Shown: one piece after another, positions 6,326 through 13,172 of the stretch
Layout of the letters: each line of letters opens with the position of its first letter
How positions within the stretch are numbered: the first letter of the stretch is position 1
Source: Selenomonadaceae bacterium
Lineage (GTDB): Bacteria; Bacillota; Negativicutes; Selenomonadales; Selenomonadaceae
NCBI GenBank assembly: GCA_017446845.1
Contig: JAFSOQ010000112.1
Coordinates: 1-32,692 of the forward strand
Reading direction: 5' to 3'
Length of the DNA: 32,692 nt
The notes under the pieces: model-generated
What the model saw: the letters and a program-made list of their open reading frames with translations, nothing else
Databases searched by the model: none
What the model was told of the DNA's origin: nothing
Translations under genes and position numbers: made by a program

Positions 6326-6349
6326 TTCAATTTTCCTGTGAATCAAAAC

Positions 6350-6378
6350 TTGCGCCAAAAATTTTTTTCTGCTATAAC
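6350..6378 (+). promoter_or_regulatory. Promoter of the small CRISPR-accessory gene and CARF-HEPN gene
   Basis: TTGCGC (6350-6355), 17 bases, TATAAC (6373-6378) preceded by TGC (extended -10). It is back-to-back with the minus-strand micro-ORF promoter, mirroring the arrangement before array 2. Confidence 0.65.
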
Positions 6379-6408
6379 ACGTCAGAGAATATTTTTAGGA
6401 GATGCGAC

Positions 6409-6777
6409 GTGCAAAAAGTTTTCGTTAATCATACAAATCACCCTTCGGCGAGATGGAACGCCGAACAAATTTCGGCGGCAAAATTTTACGGCGAGATTCA
6501 AGATTTCCCGTTTCCCGCGATAAATCCGCGAGCCGACCGCGCAGATATTATCGAACTGGCTAAAGAAAATCTCGAAAAAATTTTGGAACTTAAGCCCGGT
6601 GCCGTCCTTTGCCAAGGCGAATTCAATTACACTTTTGCGCTGGTCGAACGACTTAAAGCTTTGGGGATAACTGCTTTGGCGGCGACGAGTGAACGAGTTG
6701 TCAGCGTAGAAATTTTGCCCGACGGTTCTTCGCGACAAATTTCTACTTTTCGTTTTGTCAGATTCAGGGAATATTAA
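6409..6777 (+). CDS. Small Rossmann-like CRISPR-accessory protein, 122 aa
   Basis: GTG start at 6409 with AGGAG seven bases upstream. The predicted order is strand (KVFVNHTNH), helix (SARWNAEQISAAKFY), strand (EIQDFPFP), helix, strand (AVLCQGEFNYTF), helix, strand (ITALAATSERVV) and a closing beta hairpin ending FRFVRFREY: a compact alpha/beta fold with conserved-looking NHPSxxW and QGEF elements. It ends one base before the CARF-HEPN gene, so they are one operon. Several small proteins of this size next to CARF nucleases are known or suspected cyclic-oligoadenylate ring nucleases (Csx15/16/20-like). Membership here is inference from size, fold and context. Confidence 0.7.
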   Translation: MQKVFVNHTNHPSARWNAEQISAAKFYGEIQDFPFPAINPRADRADIIELAKENLEKILELKPGAVLCQGEFNYTFALVERLKALGITALAATSERVVSVEILPDGSSRQISTFRFVRFREY

Positions 6778-6778
6778 A

Positions 6779-8530
6779 ATGGAAAAAAATATAATGCTGG
6801 CATTCGTCAGCCCGGTAAGTGCCTCTTCGCTCGGCAAGCCGATAAATTATCCCGACATACACGGGCGGGCTTATGAGGCAATTCAAACGAACGAATCGGC
6901 AATAATTTACGTCGAACGAATGCTCGGAGAAAATTCCTTGTCGAAAATTTTTCTGATAGTAAGTGATTCGGTAAAACGCGGCAAAGTTCCGTCCGATAAC
7001 GAATTCGGCGACGTAACTCATTTGGAATTTTTACGGCGGAGAATCGCCAAAGAATTTCCCAAGCTCGCCGAAAAATTTTCCGCGCAAGATTATTCGGAAG
7101 AAGGCAGCGGCTCGACCAAACTTGAGAAAAATATTTTGCAAATCGCCAAGATAGCCGACGCCGTCACGGATTTTGCACGCGAAAATTTCGGCGACACGAT
7201 AACGGTGCACGCAGATATTACCGGCGGCTTTCGTCATACGTCAATGCTTATGATGTCCGTCATTCAACTTTTAAGGTATCGCGGAATAAAAATCGGCGAA
7301 ATTCTTTATTCCGACCCGACAAGTCGCACGGTGTATCGCGTGACTGAAATTCAAAGAATGTTTTCGCTGATAACGGGCGCAGATGAATTTGTTAAATTCG
7401 GGAGCGTGACGGCTTTGCAAGATTACTTCGGAGAAAATCCGCCGCCCGCCGTGAAAAATTTACTCGGCGCGATGAATCGTTTTTCCGAGGCAATAAAAAT
7501 TTGTCGGACGAGCGCGATTGAAGACGAATTAAAAAATCTCGGTCAACACATTCAGACTTTCCGCGAAAATCCCGACAAAGATTTGAAAAGCGAACTATTC
7601 GCGAAAATTATCGACACGATTGAATTTGAATACGGGAAATTGATTCACAGCACGAGCGGGCGATTGGATATAATTCGCTGGTGCATGGAAAAAGATTTCT
7701 GGCAGCAGGCAATGACGCTTTGCACCGAGTGGCTCCCCGAAGAAATTATCGCCCGAAAAATTTACATGCCGCGTGATTCAAAGATTATAAAAACTGCCGA
7801 GCTTGAAGGCGTCAACTTCGGGCGGAATTGGCAGCAACAACTTATCATTGCTTATCAAGGCGCGGAAAAATCTTTCGACGACAACGATGAGGACGAATTT
7901 TGCAAAAGTTTGCGCGATGTCTTGGAAAATTTCTCGACAAGAAAAATCCGTTCGGATAAAATTTTCGGCGAGCTTAATAATTTTTCCAAAGAATACGGCG
8001 CGGGCGAAATTCCCTTTGCACTTTTTAAAAAAGGTCGGCTAAAAAATTTCCAAAAAAAATTTCCTTTGCTTGCCGCTGCTCTCAAGATAATTCACGACGA
8101 ACGCCAAAAAAGTTTGGACTACAGAAAAAATTTCAGCCAATTTCTTCAAACGATTTACTACGAAAAAATTCCTAAACTTATCGCAAATTTACCCGCCGAA
8201 AAAATTCTTAACCTGTTCAAGATTGACCGCACCAAAATTCCAAAGAGCGGCGTTGAGTTGATTGATAAAGCGGAAACCAAATGGGAAAATCGCGAGAAAA
8301 TTTATCGGGAGATGTTCGACAAAAAAATTATTCATTCCGAGTTCGATGAACGCATTGTATTAAATTTTCTGCGCGGCTACTACGATATTCGCAACGAACG
8401 CAATCAAATTAATCACGCCAATGCTCAAGCCTCAAAAAATATTTCCGACTTGAAACCGATGATTGAAAGTTTTCTCGGCGAGCTTGAGAAAATAAAAAAA
8501 ATGCCGCTGCGCTCTTCACGCAACGACTAG
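6779..8530 (+). CDS. CARF-HEPN ribonuclease, Csx1/TM1812 (Csx2) family
   Basis: A 583-aa CRISPR ancillary effector. The N-terminal CARF domain shows the TM1812-type ligand motif HADITGGFRHTSMLMMSVI (from residue 144), followed by RGIKIGEILYSD. The C-terminal HEPN domain ends with the catalytic R-x4-H motif RNQINH (Arg541, His546). Members bind cyclic oligoadenylates made by type III Cas10 and then cut RNA non-specifically. ATG 6779 is chosen over the in-frame TTG at 6755 because AGGG lies eight bases before it and it avoids overlap with the upstream gene. No Cas10 gene is in the window, so the signal must come from elsewhere in the genome, or the module is orphaned. Confidence 0.9.
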   Translation: MEKNIMLAFVSPVSASSLGKPINYPDIHGRAYEAIQTNESAIIYVERMLGENSLSKIFLIVSDSVKRGKVPSDNEFGDVTHLEFLRRRIAKEFPKLAEKFSAQDYSEEGSGSTKLEKNILQIAKIADAVTDFARENFGDTITVHADITGGFRHTSMLMMSVIQLLRYRGIKIGEILYSDPTSRTVYRVTEIQRMFSLITGADEFVKFGSVTALQDYFGENPPPAVKNLLGAMNRFSEAIKICRTSAIEDELKNLGQHIQTFRENPDKDLKSELFAKIIDTIEFEYGKLIHSTSGRLDIIRWCMEKDFWQQAMTLCTEWLPEEIIARKIYMPRDSKIIKTAELEGVNFGRNWQQQLIIAYQGAEKSFDDNDEDEFCKSLRDVLENFSTRKIRSDKIFGELNNFSKEYGAGEIPFALFKKGRLKNFQKKFPLLAAALKIIHDERQKSLDYRKNFSQFLQTIYYEKIPKLIANLPAEKILNLFKIDRTKIPKSGVELIDKAETKWENREKIYREMFDKKIIHSEFDERIVLNFLRGYYDIRNERNQINHANAQASKNISDLKPMIESFLGELEKIKKMPLRSSRND

Positions 8531-8577
8531 GAAAAAATTTTTGTCTGTGTTATCATTGTGCAATTCAAATCAACTCC

Positions 8578-8637
8578 TCAGAAAAATACAAGCGAACCAA
8601 ACCGCGACGAAAACTCCAAATCCATAACGAAACCCAT
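8578..8637 (-). CDS. Micro-ORF, 19 aa (MGFVMDLEFSSRFGSLVFF)
   Basis: ATG at 8637 follows TTGGAGGTGACAAGTT, a very good RBS. It is the second ORF of a minus-strand pair, 21 bases after the 20-aa ORF. The peptide is aromatic and hydrophobic at its end. No family is recognised; the RBS and the parallel with the 5.4-5.9 kb micro-ORFs are the support. Confidence 0.45.
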   Translation of the reverse strand: MGFVMDLEFSSRFGSLVFF

Positions 8638-8658
8638 AACTTGTCACCTCCAAAATTT

Positions 8659-8721
8659 TCAACGCTCGGAGCCGAGAACCATCAAACCCGTTATCACGAA
8701 TCCTGCCACGAACCACGGCAT
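8659..8721 (-). CDS. Micro-ORF, 20-aa membrane peptide (MPWFVAGFVITGLMVLGSER)
   Basis: ATG at 8721 lies nine bases after GAAAGGAGG; an ATG at 8727 in the same frame is too close to the RBS. The peptide is one hydrophobic segment with glycines and a charged SER end, suiting a small membrane protein. It lies directly downstream of the fifth promoter/hairpin element, the position held by the micro-ORFs of the other cluster. Function unknown. Confidence 0.55.
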   Translation of the reverse strand: MPWFVAGFVITGLMVLGSER

Positions 8722-8756
8722 TTGCATTTGCCTCCTTTCGAGCGGTGACGTTATTT

Positions 8757-8848
8757 AGTTTTCAAGGGGCTTGGTCGTCCTTGACCTTGCAAGCGTATAT
8801 TATCAAGAAATTTTGCGGCAGTCTTTTCAATTTTCCTGTGAATCACGC
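8757..8848 (-). repeat. Fifth copy of the promoter/hairpin element
   Basis: A diverged copy of the 117-119 bp element (CTTGGTCGTC at 8770). On the minus strand it has AAGACT, 17 bases, TAATAT preceded by TGA, then the same CTTGCAAGGTCAAGGACGACC hairpin core and a GAAAGGAGG RBS. It drives the 20-aa and 19-aa micro-ORFs and stands back-to-back with the array 2 promoter. Confidence 0.75.
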
Positions 8849-8877
8849 TTGCATTTTTTTGCTCAGTGTGTTATAAG
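8849..8877 (+). promoter_or_regulatory. Promoter of CRISPR array 2
   Basis: TTGCAT (8849-8854), 17 bases, TATAAG (8872-8877). The -35 box and spacer are identical to the array 1 promoter at 4227-4255; the first repeat starts about 25 bases downstream. Confidence 0.75.
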
Positions 8878-8901
8878 ATTTGCGTTTCAGTTATTTGAAA
8901 A

Positions 8902-9263
8902 AGTGCGCAACCCTCCTTACTGCTTGCGGTTTTGAAACTCTTCCAACTGTTCCATAGAGAGTTCTTCACGCATATACGATTGCGCATGCCTCCTTACCGT
9001 TTACGGTTTTGAAACCCGCCAGTGTAAGTGACGGTGATTATTTCTGGTTTTGTTTTCAGTTGCGCAGTTCCTCTTACCGCTTGCGGTTTTGAAACTCCAT
9101 CGTTTTGACGTATTTATCTACCATCTCCCAACTACGATTGCGCAGCCCTCAGAATCCCTACCCGTTTACGGTTTTGAAACATGTTCGCATACACGAGCTC
9201 GTCGACGATGAAATTGCAGTCGCGCATGCCTCAGAATCCCTACCCGCTTGCGGTGTCTGAAGT
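8902..9263 (+). CRISPR. CRISPR array 2: five repeats (diverging), four spacers
   Basis: Repeats at 8902-8938, 8979-9015, 9059-9095, 9137-9180 and 9219-9263 are variants of the array 1 repeat; spacers are 40, 43, 41 and 38 bases. All but the last end CGGTTTTGAAAC. The stem changes from ACCGT/ACGGT to ACCGC/GCGGT in repeat 3, keeping pairing. Repeat 4 carries the AGAATCC insertion inside the array, and the last repeat repeats the degenerate end of array 1 (GTGTCTGAAGT). The array looks older or decaying, yet it keeps a promoter and a terminator. Confidence 0.95.
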
Positions 9264-9265
9264 AA

Positions 9266-9298
9266 AAAAAATCCCGTCGGGAGAGTCGGCGGGATTTT
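9266..9298 (+). terminator. Terminator after CRISPR array 2
   Basis: AAAATCCCG and CGGGATTTT stem, same type as after array 1. It ends 17 bases before the ATG of the first WYL gene; the ribosome-binding site of that gene lies just behind it. Confidence 0.8.
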
Positions 9299-9314
9299 GC
9301 GTTATGGAGGAAAA

Positions 9315-10544
9315 ATGATTAAAGCTCAAAAGACATTGAACAAATTCAATCGCTCACACGCGGGCTTGAGGAAATTTTTGCGGCTGCTGTCCTACGGTTG
9401 CTATCATCGAATGCTTTTCATGCGCCACGAGATTACGCCGCGCAGTTACGATGATTCCTTGCGGCAAGTCAGATTTTTTGTCCCCGAAAAAAATTTGCAG
9501 GTGACGCGCTACGACAAGTGCTCATATTTTACTTTGGTCGGAGATTTTCGGCACGGCACGAAAAATTTTTACTACTCGTCATTTCTCTTGAAAACGCTGT
9601 TGCCCGATCATTGCCTTTATAAAATCGTCCTCTTGCAAGTGTTGGAAGGCGCGCAGCCTTTGACGTTGCCGGAAATTTTAAATCGGACGGCGGACATTTT
9701 GATTGAGCACAATCCGCAAATAGAATCGGGCACGACGGATTTAATGCAGAGTTTGCGACGCCGCCTGAACGAGTTGACGGAATCGGGAATAGTGCGCCGC
9801 CTTGAATCGAAGAATAAAATTTTCTACGAAAAAATTTCCAATCCGCTCGGCGAACTTTCCGAGACTGAAATAAAAATTCTTTATAACGCGCTGAAATTTT
9901 TCCGTAATGTATCGCTGATTGGAACGGCGGGATATTTTTTGTGCGACAGTCTGAAAAATTTTTACGCAACGCCCGAACCCGTCCGAGAAATTTTTCAATT
10001 CAAGAATAATAATTTTGCGCGAATTCTCGACGATGATATTTTGCTTGCGATTACCGAGGCATTTCGTCGGGGCAAAAAAATTTTGGTCGAACGCGAAAAT
10101 AAATCGCCCGTGAAAGTCGTGCCCGTTGCCGTCGAAACCGATTTTCTTTACGGCAGGCAATATCTCGTTGCGCTCAAGCAAAAGGATTTAATGCGACTTC
10201 GCGTCGAGAAAATTACGGCGATAAAAATCCTCAAGGACGATGCGGAAAAATTTTCATCGGCGCGAGAAAAATTACGGGAAGTTCGATTGCGCGTGAAGTT
10301 CAAAGATTCGGAGGAACGCCGCCGCCGCGAAAAACTTTTGACGGAAGAATTATCCGCCCGAATCGTCGAAGAAACGGCAGGCGAATTTATTTGCGCAGTA
10401 GCGACGCTTGACCCGTTGCAAATTTATCCGCAGCTGTGGAAGTTTCAACCTTGGGCGGAAATTTTATCGGGCGCGGACGGTCTTCGCGAACGAATCAAAG
10501 CGGACACATTGGAGGCGTTAAAAAATTATGCGGAGCCTCTTTGA
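9315..10544 (+). CDS. WYL-domain transcriptional regulator-like protein (409 aa)
   Basis: ATG 9315 is chosen because GGAGG lies five bases upstream; the in-frame TTG at 9297 is inside the array terminator. The N-terminal third has helix-rich DNA-binding character with a helix-turn-helix-like block (PLTLPEILNRTADIL...LRRRLNELTESGIVRR, about residues 120-165). The WYL-type barrel lies at about residues 255-315 (KILVERENKSPVKVVPVAV, then YGRQYLVALK). WYL proteins sense nucleic-acid or nucleotide ligands and often regulate CRISPR and other defence loci. The position immediately after an array supports a regulatory role, not demonstrated. It overlaps the next gene by 17 bases. Confidence 0.8.
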   Translation: MIKAQKTLNKFNRSHAGLRKFLRLLSYGCYHRMLFMRHEITPRSYDDSLRQVRFFVPEKNLQVTRYDKCSYFTLVGDFRHGTKNFYYSSFLLKTLLPDHCLYKIVLLQVLEGAQPLTLPEILNRTADILIEHNPQIESGTTDLMQSLRRRLNELTESGIVRRLESKNKIFYEKISNPLGELSETEIKILYNALKFFRNVSLIGTAGYFLCDSLKNFYATPEPVREIFQFKNNNFARILDDDILLAITEAFRRGKKILVERENKSPVKVVPVAVETDFLYGRQYLVALKQKDLMRLRVEKITAIKILKDDAEKFSSAREKLREVRLRVKFKDSEERRRREKLLTEELSARIVEETAGEFICAVATLDPLQIYPQLWKFQPWAEILSGADGLRERIKADTLEALKNYAEPL

Positions 10545-11457
10545 TGACACAAAAAATCCGGTCTTCCGACTGCTGTGCCAAATCGTCAATGAAATCGGCG
10601 CGGGAGCAAAATTGACGCGAAAAGAAATTCTCAATCGAATTTTTGCCTTGCCCGAATTTGTTTACCTTGAATCGCCCGAAACCGAGCGCGAGGAAAAAAT
10701 TATCGATACGTTGTTCAGATTCAACGGCGCGGGCTTTGCCGAAGTACCTTTGGCGAAAAATTTTTCGTTGCCGCCGGCGGACGCCGAACTTTGCTGGTTG
10801 AGCGCGGTGCTTTCGGACGAAGAATTATTTTTCCTGTTGCCCGAAACCTTGCGGCAAAAATTATCCGCCCGATTAAAAAATTTCCCGCCGTTGTACGAAA
10901 AAAATTTTTGGCGAAAACTTCGGGCGGACAAGTCGGCGGCTGATAAAATTTTTTCGGACAAGTTATCGGTCGCGGTCAAAGCTTTGACGTTGCAGAAAAA
11001 AATAATTTGCGGCAAGGAACTTTTGACGCCGTGCCGCTTGGAGTACGATTTATTTTCGGATAAATATTTTTTGCTTGTCCTGCGTGCGCGAACTTTTGAA
11101 AAAATTTCCGTCGAAACTTTGGACGCATTGACTTTGAGTGATGAAAATATCCCGTCGGACGTCGAGGAGCAGTTGAAAAAATTTTACGCCGAAAACGTCG
11201 CCGAAGTCACAATCAAAGTTCGGAACACGCGCAACGCCGTAGAAAGATGTTTTGCGCTGTTCGGTTCGTTCGACAAAAAATCCCGCCTGCAAGACGACGG
11301 GACATATTTTTTAACGATAAAATATTGCACGTTCGACGCGGAAGAAATTTTCGAGAAAATTTTTTCTTTGGGCGCGACGGCTACTGTTATCTCGCCGAAA
11401 GATTTCCGCGAACGAGTCATTAAAAAATTTTTGGCGATACAAGCTCTGTACGAATGA
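10528..11457 (+). CDS. Second WYL-like protein (309 aa)
   Basis: Starts at ATG 10528 within the end of the first WYL gene, so the two are co-translated. An N-terminal helical region contains a possible helix-turn-helix (GAKLTRKEILNRIFALPEF, about residues 26-44). The middle holds a weak WYL-like beta segment (TPCRLEYDLFSDKYFLLVLRA, about 167-187). The C-terminal part (VAEVTIKVRNTRNAVERCF) resembles the WYL C-terminal extension. Motifs are more degenerate than in its neighbour. Paired WYL proteins commonly form hetero-assemblies or activator/repressor couples; this is inferred from context. Confidence 0.65.
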   Translation: MRSLFDDTKNPVFRLLCQIVNEIGAGAKLTRKEILNRIFALPEFVYLESPETEREEKIIDTLFRFNGAGFAEVPLAKNFSLPPADAELCWLSAVLSDEELFFLLPETLRQKLSARLKNFPPLYEKNFWRKLRADKSAADKIFSDKLSVAVKALTLQKKIICGKELLTPCRLEYDLFSDKYFLLVLRARTFEKISVETLDALTLSDENIPSDVEEQLKKFYAENVAEVTIKVRNTRNAVERCFALFGSFDKKSRLQDDGTYFLTIKYCTFDAEEIFEKIFSLGATATVISPKDFRERVIKKFLAIQALYE

Positions 11458-11463
11458 AAATTT

Positions 11464-11547
11464 TCAATCGGCGGGCAAATTTTCTTTAATCTCTGCAACC
11501 GCCGCGAGCATGAATTCGCGCAAACTTTTTGTGGTCTTGAATTCCCC
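11464..11547 (-). pseudogene. Possible 3' remnant of a lost gene
   Basis: On the minus strand an open frame reads EFKTTKSLREFMLAAVAE, then further residues to NLPAD and a stop at 11466-11464. It has protein-like composition but no start or RBS; it is cut on its 5' side by the CTTGTCC-type inverted repeat (11552-11591) and by an in-frame stop. It may be the C-terminus of a degraded gene. Confidence 0.3.
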
Positions 11548-11551
11548 AAGA

Positions 11552-11591
11552 TTAAGGGACAAGGAACAAGTTCAAAACTCTTGTCCCTTAC
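11552..11591. repeat. AAGGGACAAG / CTTGTCCCTT inverted repeat
   Basis: Two 10-bp arms, AAGGGACAAG and CTTGTCCCTT, surround a short loop. The units belong to the CTTGTCC heptad family that also occurs inside the gene at 16.5 kb. It can fold as a strong hairpin on either strand. Confidence 0.7.
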
Positions 11592-11885
11592 AAAGACCAA
11601 CTATAGAAAGTCAAAATAAAAATTGAATTTCATAAAGGCAATTTTTGGAGAGAATAGCATGTACAGTATAGCAAAGTTTACGAGGTTTCATCACGACGGC
11701 GGTCTGCGACAGTCTTGGTAAATCTGATAATTGTTATGAACTTCGCTTGCAAAAGAAAATATGCCGAAATGGTTCACAAGCTTAAATGACAAACAAAAAA
11801 TGCCTTTCAATTCATTCTGCGGAAGGTGTTTTTTATTTCAGGTCGCTGTGATAAAATCAATAAAAAAATTCCGGGAGGAATCACT
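11592..11885. other. Intergenic region upstream of hemL
   Basis: About 290 bases without a convincing gene. It contains a minus-strand extended -10 shape (TTGCTATACT at about 11680) like that of the micro-ORF promoters, and a 20-codon plus-strand ORF (11659-11721) with only a weak GGAG. A TGATAAAAT sequence near 11850 may be part of the hemL promoter. No RNA gene was recognised. Confidence 0.4.
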
Positions 11886-13172
11886 TTGAATTTAAAAAAA
11901 TCTTTAGCCGCATTCAACGAGGCAAAAAAATTTATGCCGGGCGGCGTAAACAGTCCTGTTCGTTCGTTTAACAGTGTTGATTCAAATCCGCCGTTCATTT
12001 CTCACGGTGCAGGCTCCAAAATTTTCGACATAGACGGCAACGAGTACATTGATTACGTCGGCTCATGGGGACCGCTGATTTTGGGACATGCTCACCCGCG
12101 AGTTGTCGACGCTTTAAAAAAATCTGTCGAACGCGGCACGAGCTACGGTGCTCCGACGGAACTTGAAACCAAATTGGCAAAACTCGTGAATAAAATTTTT
12201 CCGAGCATGGAAGTAATGCGCATGGTCAATTCCGGCACCGAATCGACGATGAGTGCGTTGCGTGTTGCCAGAGGATTTACGGGACGCGAAAAGATTATAA
12301 AGTTTATCGGCTGTTATCACGGGCACAGCGATTCACTGCTTGTCAAAGCGGGCAGCGGCGCGGCGACGTTCGGAGAGCCGTCAAGCCCCGGCGTTACTCG
12401 CGGCACGGCGCAGGATACGATAACTTTGCCTTACAACGACCTTGACGCCGCAGAAAAAATTTTTGCTCAATGCGGCGAAGAAATTGCGGCGGTTATTGTC
12501 GAACCTGTCGCGGGGAATATGGGCTTGGTCTTGCCGAAAGAAAACTATCTGCGCGGCTTGAGAGAAGTCACTAAAAAATTTGGTGCGCTTTTGATTTTTG
12601 ATGAAGTCATGTGCGGTTTTCGAGTTTCACTCGGCGGCGCGCAGGAAAAATATCACGTCACGCCCGATTTGACTTGTCTCGGAAAAATTATCGGCGGCGG
12701 CTTGCCTTGTGCGGCTTACGGCGGTCGAGAAGAAATTATGCGCAACGTTTCGCCCGACGGCAGAATTTATCAAGCGGGGACGTTAAGCGGCAATCCGTTG
12801 GCGATGACTGCGGGCATTGAAACTTTGACGATTTTGCTTGAGGAAAATTTGACTGAAAAAATTTCCGCAAAAACTTCAAAACTCGTCGCAGGAATTAAAA
12901 ATGCCGCGCAGATTGCAAACGTCACGATTCAGACGCCGCAAGCCGGTTCGATGTTCGGAATATTCTTCAGCGACAAAGCCGTTACGAACTACGACGAATC
13001 AGCAGCGGCGAATCAGGAACGGTTTAAAAAATTTTTCGCGTCGATGTTGGAGCAGAAAATTTATCTCGCGCCGTCGCAATTTGAAACGCTGTTCATGTCG
13101 GCGGCTCACACTGACGAAGATATTGCAAAGACGATTTCGGCGGCGGAAAAAGCATTTGGAGATTGCAAATGA
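11886..13172 (+). CDS. hemL: Glutamate-1-semialdehyde 2,1-aminomutase
   Basis: A PLP-dependent enzyme converting glutamate-1-semialdehyde to 5-aminolevulinate in the C5 route of tetrapyrrole synthesis. At 428 aa it has the usual length. Hallmarks: [13 protein letters not shown] near the start, [29 protein letters not shown], the DEVMCGFR block, and the PLP lysine in [22 protein letters not shown] follows. TTG 11886 is the start because GGGAGG lies seven bases upstream and the protein then begins [20 protein letters not shown], as in the family. Its stop overlaps the start of the next gene. The rest of the heme pathway is not in the window. Confidence 0.96.
   Translation: MNLKKSLAAFNEAKKFMPGGVNSPVRSFNSVDSNPPFISHGAGSKIFDIDGNEYIDYVGSWGPLILGHAHPRVVDALKKSVERGTSYGAPTELETKLAKLVNKIFPSMEVMRMVNSGTESTMSALRVARGFTGREKIIKFIGCYHGHSDSLLVKAGSGAATFGEPSSPGVTRGTAQDTITLPYNDLDAAEKIFAQCGEEIAAVIVEPVAGNMGLVLPKENYLRGLREVTKKFGALLIFDEVMCGFRVSLGGAQEKYHVTPDLTCLGKIIGGGLPCAAYGGREEIMRNVSPDGRIYQAGTLSGNPLAMTAGIETLTILLEENLTEKISAKTSKLVAGIKNAAQIANVTIQTPQAGSMFGIFFSDKAVTNYDESAAANQERFKKFFASMLEQKIYLAPSQFETLFMSAAHTDEDIAKTISAAEKAFGDCK

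Larger units (their letters stand above)
5900..6345 (-). repeat. Four tandem copies of a 117-119 bp promoter/hairpin/RBS element
   Basis: Four direct copies, anchored by CTTGGTCGTC at 5916, 6033, 6151 and 6270 on the plus strand. Read on the minus strand, each holds: a CAGGAAA segment; GACT then about 17 bases to TGCTATACT or TGCTAAACT (an extended -10 shape); a bulged hairpin of GCTT..GGTC with GACCAAGC; a CTTGAAAA tract; and, in the middle copies, GATAGAAAGGAGGTGCC. The outer copies keep TATACT, the inner two have TAAACT. A fifth copy stands at 8757-8848 in front of another micro-ORF pair. This looks like an amplified promoter/5'-UTR module. Confidence 0.85.

Noticed and set aside
11659-11721. 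20-codon plus-strand ORF upstream of hemL
   Set aside because: Only a weak GGAG precedes it, the peptide has no feature in common with the other micro-ORFs, and no promoter or terminator frames it.
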